The notes beneath the pieces were generated by a model. That model saw only the letters and a program-made list of their open reading frames with translations. It ran no database searches and was not told where the DNA came from. From Erysipelotrichaceae bacterium (GTDB lineage: Bacteria; Bacillota_I; Bacilli_A; Erysipelotrichales; Erysipelotrichaceae): a stretch of 15,363 nt of DNA. A program made the translations under genes and the position numbers. The stretch lies in contig JAFWFB010000005.1 of NCBI GenBank assembly GCA_017512625.1, positions 1 to 15,363 of the forward strand, given 5' to 3'. This document shows, piece by piece, positions 6,191 to 13,245 of the stretch. Numbering within the stretch: position 1 is the first letter of the stretch; each line of letters begins with the position of its first letter.

Positions 6191-7213
6191 GTGCAAGAAA
6201 AAATATATACTACCAAGAAAAATGGCATGATCATGCTTCTCTCGCTTATACTGGGCATGATTGCCGGTGTCTTCCTAATCATTTACGGAGCTTTCCTGCT
6301 TGATAGCTACAGGACATTGCCTGGTGCTTTATTACTGATACTTGGCACCGTCCTGATCCCGGTCTGCGGCGTCATGACCGCGGGATTAAAGGTCTTAAAA
6401 CCACAGGAAGCTTTAGTCCTTACCCTGTTCGGTAATTATGTCGGTACCATCAGGGAAGAAGGATTCTATTATGTAAACCCATTCTGTAGCGCTGTAAACC
6501 CGGCTGCTACCACCAAACTGGCTCAAAGCCGTGATATCGTAGATACAACGACCAGCAATCTGCCTTCAGCTGCCGCTGCTGCCAATGCAACCGTTGCAAG
6601 CAAGAAGATCTCCTTAAAGGCCATGACCCTGAATAACGGCCGTCAGAAGATCAATGATTGTCTGGGTAATCCGGTCGAGATCGGTATTGCGGTAATCTGG
6701 AAGGTCACCGATACCGCCAAAGCAGTCTTCAATGTCGATAACTACAAGGAATATCTGTCCTTGCAGTGTGACTCGGCTTTAAGAAATATCGTCCGTATCT
6801 ATCCGTATGATGTCGCCCAGAATATCGATACCACCGGTGATGGTGTAGCAGATGAAGGAAGTCTTAGAGGTTCTTCGGAAATCGTTGCCTTAAGGATCAA
6901 GGAAGAGATCCAAAGCAAGGTTCAGGAAGCCGGTCTGGAGATCATCGATGCCAGGATCACTTATCTGGCTTATGCTCCGGAGATCGCTTCCGTAATACTG
7001 CAGCGTCAGCAGGCTTCTGCTATCATCGATGCCCGTAAGATGATCGTTGATGGTGCCGTAGGCATGGTCGAAATGGCTTTGGAAAAACTGAGCGAAGAAA
7101 AGATCGTCGATCTCGACGAAGAGCGCAAGGCCGCAATGGTATCCAATCTGCTGGTAGTACTTTGTGGCAACCATGACGCTCAGCCTATCGTTAATTCCGG
7201 AAGTCTGTATTAA
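6191..7213 (+). CDS. SPFH/band-7 domain membrane protein
   Basis: A 340-residue flotillin/stomatin-superfamily protein likely to form membrane-bound oligomers that organise membrane patches. Two N-terminal hydrophobic helices (about 13-37 and 46-68) anchor it. They are followed by the SPFH core, which opens with [20 protein letters not shown], continues with [10 protein letters not shown] and the [18 protein letters not shown] strand block, and ends in a long helical arm with [23 protein letters not shown]. That last Y-APEIA-ILQRQQA signature is typical of the family. The GTG start rests on GGAGG at 6178-6182; starting at ATG 6176 would add five residues. The stop codon overlaps the start of the downstream ribbon-helix-helix gene, so the pair is translationally coupled. 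The nearby patatin-like and AIM24 genes suggest a membrane-homeostasis setting, but the client is unknown. Confidence 0.88.
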   Translation: MQEKIYTTKKNGMIMLLSLILGMIAGVFLIIYGAFLLDSYRTLPGALLLILGTVLIPVCGVMTAGLKVLKPQEALVLTLFGNYVGTIREEGFYYVNPFCSAVNPAATTKLAQSRDIVDTTTSNLPSAAAAANATVASKKISLKAMTLNNGRQKINDCLGNPVEIGIAVIWKVTDTAKAVFNVDNYKEYLSLQCDSALRNIVRIYPYDVAQNIDTTGDGVADEGSLRGSSEIVALRIKEEIQSKVQEAGLEIIDARITYLAYAPEIASVILQRQQASAIIDARKMIVDGAVGMVEMALEKLSEEKIVDLDEERKAAMVSNLLVVLCGNHDAQPIVNSGSLY

Positions 7214-7410
7214 TGGCTGAAAAGAAACAGATACCATTAAGACTATCCGAAAAGCTGTATAACGACATCGCTGCCTGGGCCTCTGATGATTTCCGTTCCG
7301 TTAACGGTCAAATCGAATATCTGCTCTCGGAATGTGTCCGTCAGCGCAAGAAGGATGGCAAGTATGTCGGTGAAGAGATCGATGTACCGCCGGAGTTCGA
7401 TATAGAATAA
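7213..7410 (+). CDS. Arc-like ribbon-helix-helix DNA-binding protein
   Basis: A 65-residue protein with the ribbon-helix-helix pattern: a short strand KQIPLRL (5-11) that would insert into the DNA major groove as a dimer, helix 1 at about 12-25, a turn, and helix 2 at about 31-46 beginning RSVNGQIEYLL, which is very Arc-like. An acidic tail follows (EEIDVPPEFDIE). Its ATG shares the A of the TAA stop of the SPFH gene (TAATG), with only a weak GGAAG upstream, so it probably depends on translational coupling. As the last gene of the unit, it is a good candidate autorepressor acting at the palindrome over the -10 element (6145-6161). That is inference; a structural role without DNA binding is also possible. 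Confidence 0.8.
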   Translation: MAEKKQIPLRLSEKLYNDIAAWASDDFRSVNGQIEYLLSECVRQRKKDGKYVGEEIDVPPEFDIE

Positions 7411-7414
7411 AACG

Positions 7415-7440
7415 ATCCCGTAAGCAATTACGGGATTTTT
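7415..7440 (+). terminator. Rho-independent terminator after the SPFH/RHH unit
   Basis: ATCCCGTAA (7415-7423) pairs perfectly with TTACGGGAT (7428-7436) across a GCAA loop, followed by a T run. Confidence 0.85.
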
Positions 7441-7470
7441 AATTTAAGGTAGAAGAAAGAATGACTTCTA

Positions 7471-7479
7471 TGGTTTAAT
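7471..7479 (+). promoter_or_regulatory. Extended -10 promoter candidate for the MBL/HAD unit
   Basis: TGGTTTAAT (TGn extension plus TTTAAT at 7474-7479) lies 20 bases before ATG 7499, after the preceding terminator. No clear -35 is seen. Confidence 0.35.
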
Positions 7480-7498
7480 TAGACTGAAAAGGATAAAT

Positions 7499-8209
7499 AT
7501 GCTTCATCAATACTCAAAACGCATCTTCTATACCGACCTTAAGCAAAGCAGCGACAGGCCATCTTTAGGCTATGTCAAAGGTGATCATCTATCACTGGCG
7601 GTGGATGCGGGAAACTCCAGGCAGCATGCCAGGGAGTTTTTGGCCATGTTGGATGAAAAAGGATTAAGGAGACCGGATCTGGTCATCCTTACCCATTATC
7701 ATTGGGATCATTGCTTTGGACTGGGCGCCTTTGATTGCCCGGCCATCGCCTGTAAGGATACCTACGATCTGCTTCTTCCCTATGCCCGCAAGATCTGGGA
7801 TCAGGATGTATTCGAAGAATCAGTAGGCAGTGGCATGATCGAACCGTTCTGTGAAGCTGCCATGCGTGAGGAATACCGGGATTTCCGGGATATCAGACCT
7901 ATCATGCCTGAGATCTTGTTTGACAGGCAGTTAAGGCATGATCTTGGAGGAGTATCCGTACTGATCAAAAAGATCAGCAACCCGCATAGCGATGATGGCG
8001 TCATGATCTACGTAGAAGAAGAAAAAGTCCTGTTTCTAGGTGATGCAGCATGCTTAAAGTTGCAGGGAAATGATTGGGTCGATCACCCGGATAAAGCAAA
8101 TGCCATGCTTAAGGAGCTTGAACCTTATCCATTTGAGCTGGCCATCGTTGGTCACTTCGATCCGCAAAGCAGAGAAGAGCTATTAAATGATCTAAGATCC
8201 AGATCATAA
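7499..8209 (+). CDS. Metallo-beta-lactamase-fold hydrolase
   Basis: A 236-residue zinc hydrolase of the metallo-beta-lactamase superfamily. Metal ligands are His66, His68, Asp70 and His71 in THYHWDHCFG, His163 in NPHSDDG, Asp182 in LFLGDAA, and His219 in IVGHFD: a full set for a binuclear site. There is no signal peptide, so it is a cytoplasmic housekeeping-type hydrolase. The family covers thioesterases, glyoxalase II, RNases and lactonases, and nothing here picks one; the absence of beta-CASP or rhodanese domains excludes the RNase J and persulfide-dioxygenase types. AAAGGA at 7488-7493 supports ATG 7499. The HAD phosphatase gene begins 12 bases after the stop, so the pair is co-transcribed and may act in sequence on a small metabolite (inference). 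Confidence 0.88.
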   Translation: MLHQYSKRIFYTDLKQSSDRPSLGYVKGDHLSLAVDAGNSRQHAREFLAMLDEKGLRRPDLVILTHYHWDHCFGLGAFDCPAIACKDTYDLLLPYARKIWDQDVFEESVGSGMIEPFCEAAMREEYRDFRDIRPIMPEILFDRQLRHDLGGVSVLIKKISNPHSDDGVMIYVEEEKVLFLGDAACLKLQGNDWVDHPDKANAMLKELEPYPFELAIVGHFDPQSREELLNDLRSRS

Positions 8210-8221
8210 AGGAGAATAAAT

Positions 8222-8875
8222 ATGATTAAGGCAGTACTGTTTGATTTTGACGATACCCTCGGTAACCGTAAACTATATACCTATGATTGCTACTATGAGA
8301 TCGTCGATAAACTTATCGGGATCGAAGATGAGATCGAGAAGGAAGCGGTTATCCAGGACCTGCTTCTTTACGATATGCGTGGCTATATGCGCAAGGACAT
8401 GATCGGCGAATTATACGAGCGCAAATACAAGAAGAAATTCCCGATCGATGACTTCAACGAATACTGGGACAAGAACCAGTACCGCTTCGTCATGCCTTTC
8501 GATAATGCCCGCAAGCTGCTCGAACTATTAAAGAAGGATTACAAACTTGGTGTCATCACCAACGGACGTTCCTTTGGCCAGAATGCGAAAGTGGAGTATA
8601 GCGGACTTAAGGATCTGCTTGATACCGTGATCGTTTCCCAGGATGTAGGCATGCATAAACCGGATGCGGATATCTATAACGAAGCAATGAGACGTCTTGG
8701 CGTTACCAATAAGGAGACCGTCTTTGTGGGCGATACCTATTCCTCAGATATCCTTGGTGCCTATCATGCGGGAATAACGCCGATCTGGTTTGATCCAAGC
8801 AATGCGAGCAGATCCAAAGCCGTGATCAGGATCAGTTCCCTTGACGAGCTGCCTGAACTGCTGAAGACCCTTTAG
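8222..8875 (+). CDS. HAD-superfamily hydrolase (phosphatase-like)
   Basis: A 217-residue haloacid-dehalogenase-type hydrolase, most likely a small-molecule phosphatase. The four motifs are complete: nucleophile Asp8 and general acid Asp10 in FDFDDT, Thr113 in VITNGRS, Lys146 in HKPDADIYNEA, and acidic Asp171/Asp176 in VGDTYSSDILGA. The helical insertion between motifs I and II (about 15-90) makes it a C1-cap enzyme like phosphoglycolate phosphatase or the YjjG nucleotidases. The substrate is not evident from sequence. AAAGGAG at 8209-8215 supports ATG 8222 and overlaps the end of the MBL-fold gene, so the two form an operon. I see no terminator after it before the larC leader. Confidence 0.9.
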   Translation: MIKAVLFDFDDTLGNRKLYTYDCYYEIVDKLIGIEDEIEKEAVIQDLLLYDMRGYMRKDMIGELYERKYKKKFPIDDFNEYWDKNQYRFVMPFDNARKLLELLKKDYKLGVITNGRSFGQNAKVEYSGLKDLLDTVIVSQDVGMHKPDADIYNEAMRRLGVTNKETVFVGDTYSSDILGAYHAGITPIWFDPSNASRSKAVIRISSLDELPELLKTL

Positions 8876-8884
8876 ATAAATGAT

Positions 8885-8913
8885 TTGCTTTTTAAACTTA
8901 CAGATGCTAATGT
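8885..8913 (+). promoter_or_regulatory. Candidate promoter for larC
   Basis: TTGCTT (8885-8890), a 17-base spacer, then TAATGT (8908-8913) with a TGn extension at 8905-8907. A start near 8920 would give an untranslated leader of about 120 bases. Confidence 0.45.
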
Positions 8914-8918
8914 TGAAT

Positions 8919-9039
8919 GGAATTAAGGCCTGCATTAGCAGGTAAGAGTGTCCAGCACTCACCGCTTTAAAGCAACAGAAAGATTTTTTCTGTATGCAAC
9001 AAGGATGAGTGTTTTCTTTACAGAACGAAAGGATAGAAG
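8919..9039 (+). promoter_or_regulatory. Structured 5' leader of larC, possible regulatory RNA
   Basis: The leader holds several possible helices: CCTGC/GCAGG (8929-8933 with 8938-8942), a GAGTG/CACTC hairpin reinforced by GGT/ACC (8941-8963), and ACAGAAA/TTTCTGT (8975-8981 with 8987-8993). The last is flanked by direct GCAACA repeats (8972-8977, 8996-9001). CACTCA (8956-8961) can instead pair with TGAGTG (9006-9011), closer to the ribosome binding site AAAGGA (9028-9033). I could not match it to a riboswitch family I know, and no complete intrinsic terminator is visible. Whether it is regulatory is inference. Confidence 0.35.
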
Positions 9040-10272
9040 ATGAAGACTTTATTTATTGAATGCAACATGGGTGCTGCAGGCGACATGCTTACAGCTGCCC
9101 TTCTGGAACTGATCCCGGACAAGGATGCCTTTATCGAAAGGATCAACAAGCTGGGTATTCCTAAGGTCAATGTTAAATATGAACCTTCCGTAAAGTGCGG
9201 CATAACCGGTACGCATATGGTAGTTACCATCGATGGTGAAGAAGAGGAAAGCGTTGATTTCCACGGACATCATCAAACTCATGATCATGAGCACGAACAT
9301 GAACACCATCATGATCATGACCACGATCATCACCATCATAGCGGCATGCACGAGATCACTCATGTCGTTGAAGATCTCAATGTATCGGATAAAGTTAAGA
9401 AGGATGTTTTAGTAGTCTATCAGCTGATCGCTGAAGCTGAAAGCCATGCCCATGGTACCCCGGTCGAACAGGTCCATTTCCATGAAGTTGGTATGATGGA
9501 TGCGGTAGCTGATATCACGGCGGTCTGTCTTTTGATGGAAATGATCGATCCGGACAAAGTAGTAGTATCGCCGATCAATGTCGGAAGCGGTCAGGTCAAG
9601 ACCCAGCACGGTATCCTTCCGGTACCGGCCCCGGCAACAGCCTACATCTTAAAAGGTGTTCCATCCTACAGCAACGGTATCAGTGGTGAAATGTGTACCC
9701 CGACCGGAGCTGCTTTGCTTAAGCACTTCGCGACCTCCTTTGGCAACATGCCTGTCATGAGCATCGACTCGATCGGTTATGGCATGGGCAAAAAGGACTT
9801 TGAAGCAGCCAACTGCGTAAGAGCGATCCTGGGAGAAAGTGCTGATAATACCGATAAGGTCTATGAACTCAATTGCAATGTCGATGACATGACCGGTGAG
9901 GAACTGGGTTTTGCAATGGATCGTCTGTTTGAAGCCGGAGCTCTTGAAGTCTTCACCGTTCCGGTCAACATGAAAAAATCCCGTCCCGGCGTTCTGCTTA
10001 GAGTGCTTTGCAGCGAAAGTGACAGGGAAAAGATGGTCAGAGTGATCTTCAAGCATACTTCGACCATCGGCATCAGAATGATCGCCTGCGACCGCTTTAC
10101 CTTAGACAGAAAGATCGTTGAGACTGATACCCCGTTCGGCAAGATCAGACGCAAAGAATCTTCCGGCTATGGTGTCAAGCGCTATAAATACGAACACGAT
10201 GACCTGGCGGCCGTTGCTAAGGAAAAAGGCATCAGCATCCGTGAGGCATTAAGGACCATCGAAGAAAAATGA
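9040..10272 (+). CDS. larC: LarC, nickel-pincer cofactor nickel insertase (single ORF)
   Basis: LarC (DUF111 family) inserts nickel, using CTP, into pyridinium-3,5-bisthiocarboxylate mononucleotide to make the nickel-pincer nucleotide of lactate racemase and other LarA-type enzymes. Family marks in this 410-residue protein are the N-terminal ECNMGAAGDMLTAALLELI, then HAHGTPVEQVHFHEVGMMDAVADI (137-160), HGILPVPAPATAYILKG (190-206), CTPTGAALLKHFA, and the C-terminal half with LNCNVDDMTGEELGFAMDRL and MKKSRPGVLLRVL. A His-rich insert at 75-104 has 17 His in 30 residues, alternating with Asp/Glu, and is expected to bind nickel. In Lactiplantibacillus plantarum the protein is made from larC1/larC2 by frameshifting; here it is one uninterrupted frame. 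larA, larB and larE are not in the window. AAAGGA (9028-9033) supports ATG 9040. Confidence 0.93.
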   Translation: MKTLFIECNMGAAGDMLTAALLELIPDKDAFIERINKLGIPKVNVKYEPSVKCGITGTHMVVTIDGEEEESVDFHGHHQTHDHEHEHEHHHDHDHDHHHHSGMHEITHVVEDLNVSDKVKKDVLVVYQLIAEAESHAHGTPVEQVHFHEVGMMDAVADITAVCLLMEMIDPDKVVVSPINVGSGQVKTQHGILPVPAPATAYILKGVPSYSNGISGEMCTPTGAALLKHFATSFGNMPVMSIDSIGYGMGKKDFEAANCVRAILGESADNTDKVYELNCNVDDMTGEELGFAMDRLFEAGALEVFTVPVNMKKSRPGVLLRVLCSESDREKMVRVIFKHTSTIGIRMIACDRFTLDRKIVETDTPFGKIRRKESSGYGVKRYKYEHDDLAAVAKEKGISIREALRTIEEK

Positions 10273-10280
10273 TAAAAATG

Positions 10281-10307
10281 AAAACCATTTCCATAGAAAT
10301 GGTTTTT
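10281..10307 (+). terminator. Rho-independent terminator after larC
   Basis: AAAACCATTTC (10281-10291) pairs perfectly with GAAATGGTTTT (10296-10306) across a CATA loop, followed by T residues. Confidence 0.8.
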
Positions 10308-10355
10308 AATTACATATAACCTAAACAACTTCCACTGTTGTTCAAACATAAGGGT

Positions 10356-10361
10356 TATAAT
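10356..10361 (+). promoter_or_regulatory. -10 element candidate for the DegV gene
   Basis: A perfect TATAAT lies 52 bases before the ATG. No good -35 hexamer is present at 16-18 bases; the nearest, CTGTTG (10335-10340), is a poor match. Confidence 0.4.
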
Positions 10362-10413
10362 TAAAAGTAGATCATAAGTACTGTAAACATTTATAGTTTT
10401 TAAGGAGTGTTTT

Positions 10414-11244
10414 ATGAAGTATCGAATAGTGTCGGATTCTTCATCCAATGTATTTTTTACCGATCTGGATGTTGATTACACTACAGTTCCTTTAAGGATC
10501 CGGGTCGAAGACAGGGAATTTGTTGATGAGCCCGGAGTGGAATGTGAAGAACTTGTTGTTGCTATGGAAAGAAGCAAGGATGCTTCCAAGTCTTCCTGTC
10601 CAAGTCCGCAGGACTGGATGGAAGCTTTTGAGGGAGCCGATGAGATCTTCTGCATAACTATCTCCAGCAGTCTTTCAGGCAGCTACAACTCTGCGATCAG
10701 TGCCAAAGACATGTACATCGAAGCACATCCTAAGGTTAAGATCCACGTAGTTGATTCCCTCTCGACCGGTGGTGAAATGGAACTGATCATGGAAAAGCTG
10801 GTCGAACTATTCCATCAGAACCTGCAGTTTAGCGAGATAGTCGACAAGATAAGCGCCTATCAGAAGCAGACCCATCTGATCTTCTGTCTGCAATCGCTCT
10901 ACAACCTGGCAAAAAACGGAAGACTGTCACCGGCGATCGCCAAGGTAGCCCAACTGCTTAACATCAAATTTATCGGTTATGCTTCCGATCAGGGAACGAT
11001 CAAGCAATGCAACATCTCCCACGGCAATAAAAAAATGCTTTTAGCCGCTGTCAACCAGATGCTTAAGATGGGATATCATGGTGGCAAGGTCCGAATCGAT
11101 CAGTGCTTCAACATGGAGATCGCCAATGGCTTGAAGGATGCTCTGTTAAAGAAATTCCCTAACGCTGATATCATTATCCGTTCCTGTACCGCTCTTTGTA
11201 CCTACTACGCAGAAAGAGGCGGACTGATCATCGGTTTCGAGTAA
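10414..11244 (+). CDS. DegV-family fatty-acid-binding protein (FakB-like)
   Basis: A DegV-family protein of 276 residues, the usual length. Characterised members (FakB) hold a fatty acid in a deep pocket and present it to the kinase FakA for phosphorylation and entry into phospholipid synthesis. Diagnostic parts are the N-terminal YRIVSDSSSN (3-12), the ligand-carboxylate-binding ITISSSLSGSYNSA at about 86-99, VVDSLSTGGEM at about 112-122, and the C-terminal-domain block LYNLAKNGRLSPAIAKVAQLLNIKFI. The position after the second strand normally has SxP; here SSCPSPQDW fits. It is cytoplasmic and monocistronic. AAGGAG at 10402-10407 supports ATG 10414. It faces the adenine deaminase gene and shares its terminator. 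FakA is not in the window, and the lipid preference cannot be read. Confidence 0.92.
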   Translation: MKYRIVSDSSSNVFFTDLDVDYTTVPLRIRVEDREFVDEPGVECEELVVAMERSKDASKSSCPSPQDWMEAFEGADEIFCITISSSLSGSYNSAISAKDMYIEAHPKVKIHVVDSLSTGGEMELIMEKLVELFHQNLQFSEIVDKISAYQKQTHLIFCLQSLYNLAKNGRLSPAIAKVAQLLNIKFIGYASDQGTIKQCNISHGNKKMLLAAVNQMLKMGYHGGKVRIDQCFNMEIANGLKDALLKKFPNADIIIRSCTALCTYYAERGGLIIGFE

Positions 11245-11261
11245 TAAATATAATGAGTAAT

Positions 11262-11290
11262 TAAAAAGCCTGCATCATGCAGGCTTTTTA
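11262..11290. terminator. Bidirectional terminator between degV-family gene and ade
   Basis: AAAAAGCCTGCA (11263-11274) and TGCAGGCTTTTT (11278-11289) form a stem of about 12 bp with a short loop. There is an A run on the left and a T run on the right, so it serves transcripts from both converging genes. Confidence 0.85.
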
Positions 11291-11313
11291 TTATTTATAT
11301 ATATTATCCAAGA

Positions 11314-13041
11314 TCAGCACTCTATCTCTTCATAAAGCGGGACCATCTTCAGATTTTCCGTATCCATGTAGCCCTGATCGGTAAGTCTGATCTTCGGGAT
11401 GCAGGTAAGGGCAATAAGAGCAAAGTTCATGATGGTATTGCGGTGAACATAACCCTGATCTTCAAATGCCTTACGGATCTCGATAAACTGACGGGCTGTT
11501 TCTTCAACCGACTTATTGCTCATCAGTCCGGCAATTGGCAATGATAGGAAGCCTTTGACTTCGCCGTTTAATACCGCAGCTACACCGCCATGGTTGGCGA
11601 TCACCTGGTCAACGGCAAGATGCATGTCTTCGATGCTGCTGCCTTGGATGATGATGTTATGGCTGTCATGACTAAGGCTTGAGCAGACAGCTCCCTGTTT
11701 AAGGCAATCTCCCTTGGCAAAGCCATAGGCGATGCTGCCGTTTTTGCCATGTCTTTCCAGGACCATGGTCAGGACGCATCCGCTATCCTGCCAGATCAAT
11801 TCATTATTTCTTACCGGCATCTTTACAAATTCCGGTATCGTCAGATTGCTAGCACGGTTGATGTTCATGACTCTGACATTGACGTCACGGTCCGGACCTT
11901 CGACTGTTACTTTGAACTTTGAAAGATCCGGTGTCTTGATCTTGACGGTATCTTCGAATTCCTTGCCTAGGGAGTAAGTCTCATCAGCTTCCTGATATTC
12001 GTTCACATCATAGACTTTCAAACCTTTTTTATAAGTCTTTTCGATATTGAAACTGTGTGGATCATCGATCAGTAAGAAGTCAGCAAGTCTGCCCGGAACG
12101 ATGGCTCCGCGATCACGCATGTTCATTCTATTGGCCGGGGTAAAGGTCGAAGAGTAGATCGCCCATTCCGGTTTCATGTCCAGTTTGATGGCCTCTCTGA
12201 TCAGATGATCGAGATGGCCCTTATATAAGAGGATATCAGGGAAGACATCATCGGTAACGAAGCTGAAGTAATCATAGAGATCATTATTGACGATAAAGTC
12301 GATGTTTTCCTTGGTCACCATGTAGCCCTGGATCTGCACGAACATGCCATTTTCAAAGCGCTGTTTCAGTTCTTCGATATCGTGCTCGCAGTGGTCACTA
12401 TTGATTCCGAGATAAAGGAACTTAGCCAGATCGAGATCCTTTAGCTGTGGACAATGTCCTTCTAAGATGTAATTGGGTTCCTTGTTGTGGATCATACTGA
12501 TGAACTTACCGACTTCCGATTTGTCATCAGCGATGATCTCCTTATAGTTCATGACTTCACCTAGGCACCAGACCTTGTCGGTATCCTTAAGCTCCATCAT
12601 GTCTTCGCAGGTGATCGTAGCTCCGGCTGTCTCAAATTCCGGACCCATGATCGGTACATTGCTTGGAATGGCGTAATAGATGTCATAAAGGCCCTTATTG
12701 CCGCTATCGATCATAGCCTTGATGCCATCGATACCGCAGACATTGGCGATCTCATGCGGTTCAGAGACCACAGTTGTGATACCCCTTGCTACCGTATACT
12801 TCGAAAAGGCTTCAGGAGTGACCAGCGAGCTTTCGATATGCATGTGGATATCGATGAGTCCCGGGATCATGTACCGGCCCTTGCCATCGATCTCTGAAGC
12901 TGCTTCTAACAGGTTTTCTTTCTTTTGATCGATGTAGAGGAACTTTCCGTCTTTGACATAGACATCAGCATCTTTGAAATCGTGGAAATATGTATTGAAT
13001 ACATGGACATTACGGATTACCAGATCTGCTTTATTGTTCAT
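11314..13041 (-). CDS. ade: Adenine deaminase (Ade type)
   Basis: Metal-dependent amidohydrolase that deaminates adenine to hypoxanthine for purine salvage and nitrogen release. The 575-residue length is typical of bacterial Ade, which is unrelated to the shorter adenosine-deaminase-like enzymes. Motifs in order: MIPGLIDIHMHIESS (58-72) with metal ligands His66/His68, SEPHEIANV (93-101), GEVMN (161-165) with Glu162, EGHCPQL (194-200) with His196, GINSDH (212-217), FVTDD (261-265), and the C-terminal Ade hallmark SLSHDSHNI. The C-terminal half is the adenine-deaminase-specific domain. A GAGGTG site (plus 13048-13053) supports the ATG at 13041. No purine-riboswitch aptamer is recognisable in its short leader. 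It lies alone on the minus strand, divergent from the opp operon. Confidence 0.95.
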   Translation of the reverse strand: MNNKADLVIRNVHVFNTYFHDFKDADVYVKDGKFLYIDQKKENLLEAASEIDGKGRYMIPGLIDIHMHIESSLVTPEAFSKYTVARGITTVVSEPHEIANVCGIDGIKAMIDSGNKGLYDIYYAIPSNVPIMGPEFETAGATITCEDMMELKDTDKVWCLGEVMNYKEIIADDKSEVGKFISMIHNKEPNYILEGHCPQLKDLDLAKFLYLGINSDHCEHDIEELKQRFENGMFVQIQGYMVTKENIDFIVNNDLYDYFSFVTDDVFPDILLYKGHLDHLIREAIKLDMKPEWAIYSSTFTPANRMNMRDRGAIVPGRLADFLLIDDPHSFNIEKTYKKGLKVYDVNEYQEADETYSLGKEFEDTVKIKTPDLSKFKVTVEGPDRDVNVRVMNINRASNLTIPEFVKMPVRNNELIWQDSGCVLTMVLERHGKNGSIAYGFAKGDCLKQGAVCSSLSHDSHNIIIQGSSIEDMHLAVDQVIANHGGVAAVLNGEVKGFLSLPIAGLMSNKSVEETARQFIEIRKAFEDQGYVHRNTIMNFALIALTCIPKIRLTDQGYMDTENLKMVPLYEEIEC

Positions 13042-13108
13042 TTAGTTCACCTCTTCTCCATCTTAACATAAGACTTTAGCATCATATTAAAAGTAAAAAT
13101 GAAAGAAA

Positions 13109-13149
13109 TGAAAATAATGTGAAAATAATTTCATAATTTTGAAAATAAT
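13109..13149. repeat. Three direct TGAAAATAAT repeats at helical-turn spacing, ade-opp intergenic
   Basis: Identical 10-mers begin at 13109, 13120 and 13140, i.e. 11 and 20 bases apart, so they would lie on nearly the same face of the helix. The middle copy continues into TTTCA, giving TGAAA-ATAA-TTTCA. The repeats lie in an AT-rich gap of about 200 bases between two divergent genes and may be regulator binding sites. AT-rich chance repetition is the alternative. Confidence 0.4.
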
Positions 13150-13216
13150 CTGACATTTTTATTGAAAAGTAGTGTGAAGAAGTGTATTTTTTACTTATAT
13201 TAGTTTTTGAGTAGAC

Positions 13217-13225
13217 TGATTTAAT
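13217..13225 (+). promoter_or_regulatory. Weak extended -10 promoter candidate for the opp operon
   Basis: TGATTTAAT (TGn plus TTTAAT at 13220-13225) lies 20 bases before the oppB ATG. TATATT at 13196-13201 is an alternative -10. No good -35 is seen for either. Confidence 0.3.
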
Positions 13226-13245
13226 AACTATTAGGGGGACCGGAG

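Noticed and set aside
8975..8993. Intrinsic terminator in the larC leader because of the T run at 8984-8989
   Set aside because: The T residues lie in the loop and 3' arm of the hairpin rather than after it, so it does not have terminator form.
9264..9352. CAT/CAC/GAT-rich stretch in larC as a DNA repeat
   Set aside because: It encodes the His/Asp/Glu nickel-binding insert with mixed codons and stays in frame; it is protein low complexity, not a satellite.
13042..13086. Purine riboswitch ahead of adenine deaminase
   Set aside because: I looked for the aptamer's conserved loops and paired stem and found none; the leader is short and AT-rich.
13120..13149. CodY box upstream of the opp operon
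   Set aside because: The best 15-base alignments to AATTTTCWGAAAATT have five or more mismatches in a very AT-rich region, which is not better than chance.
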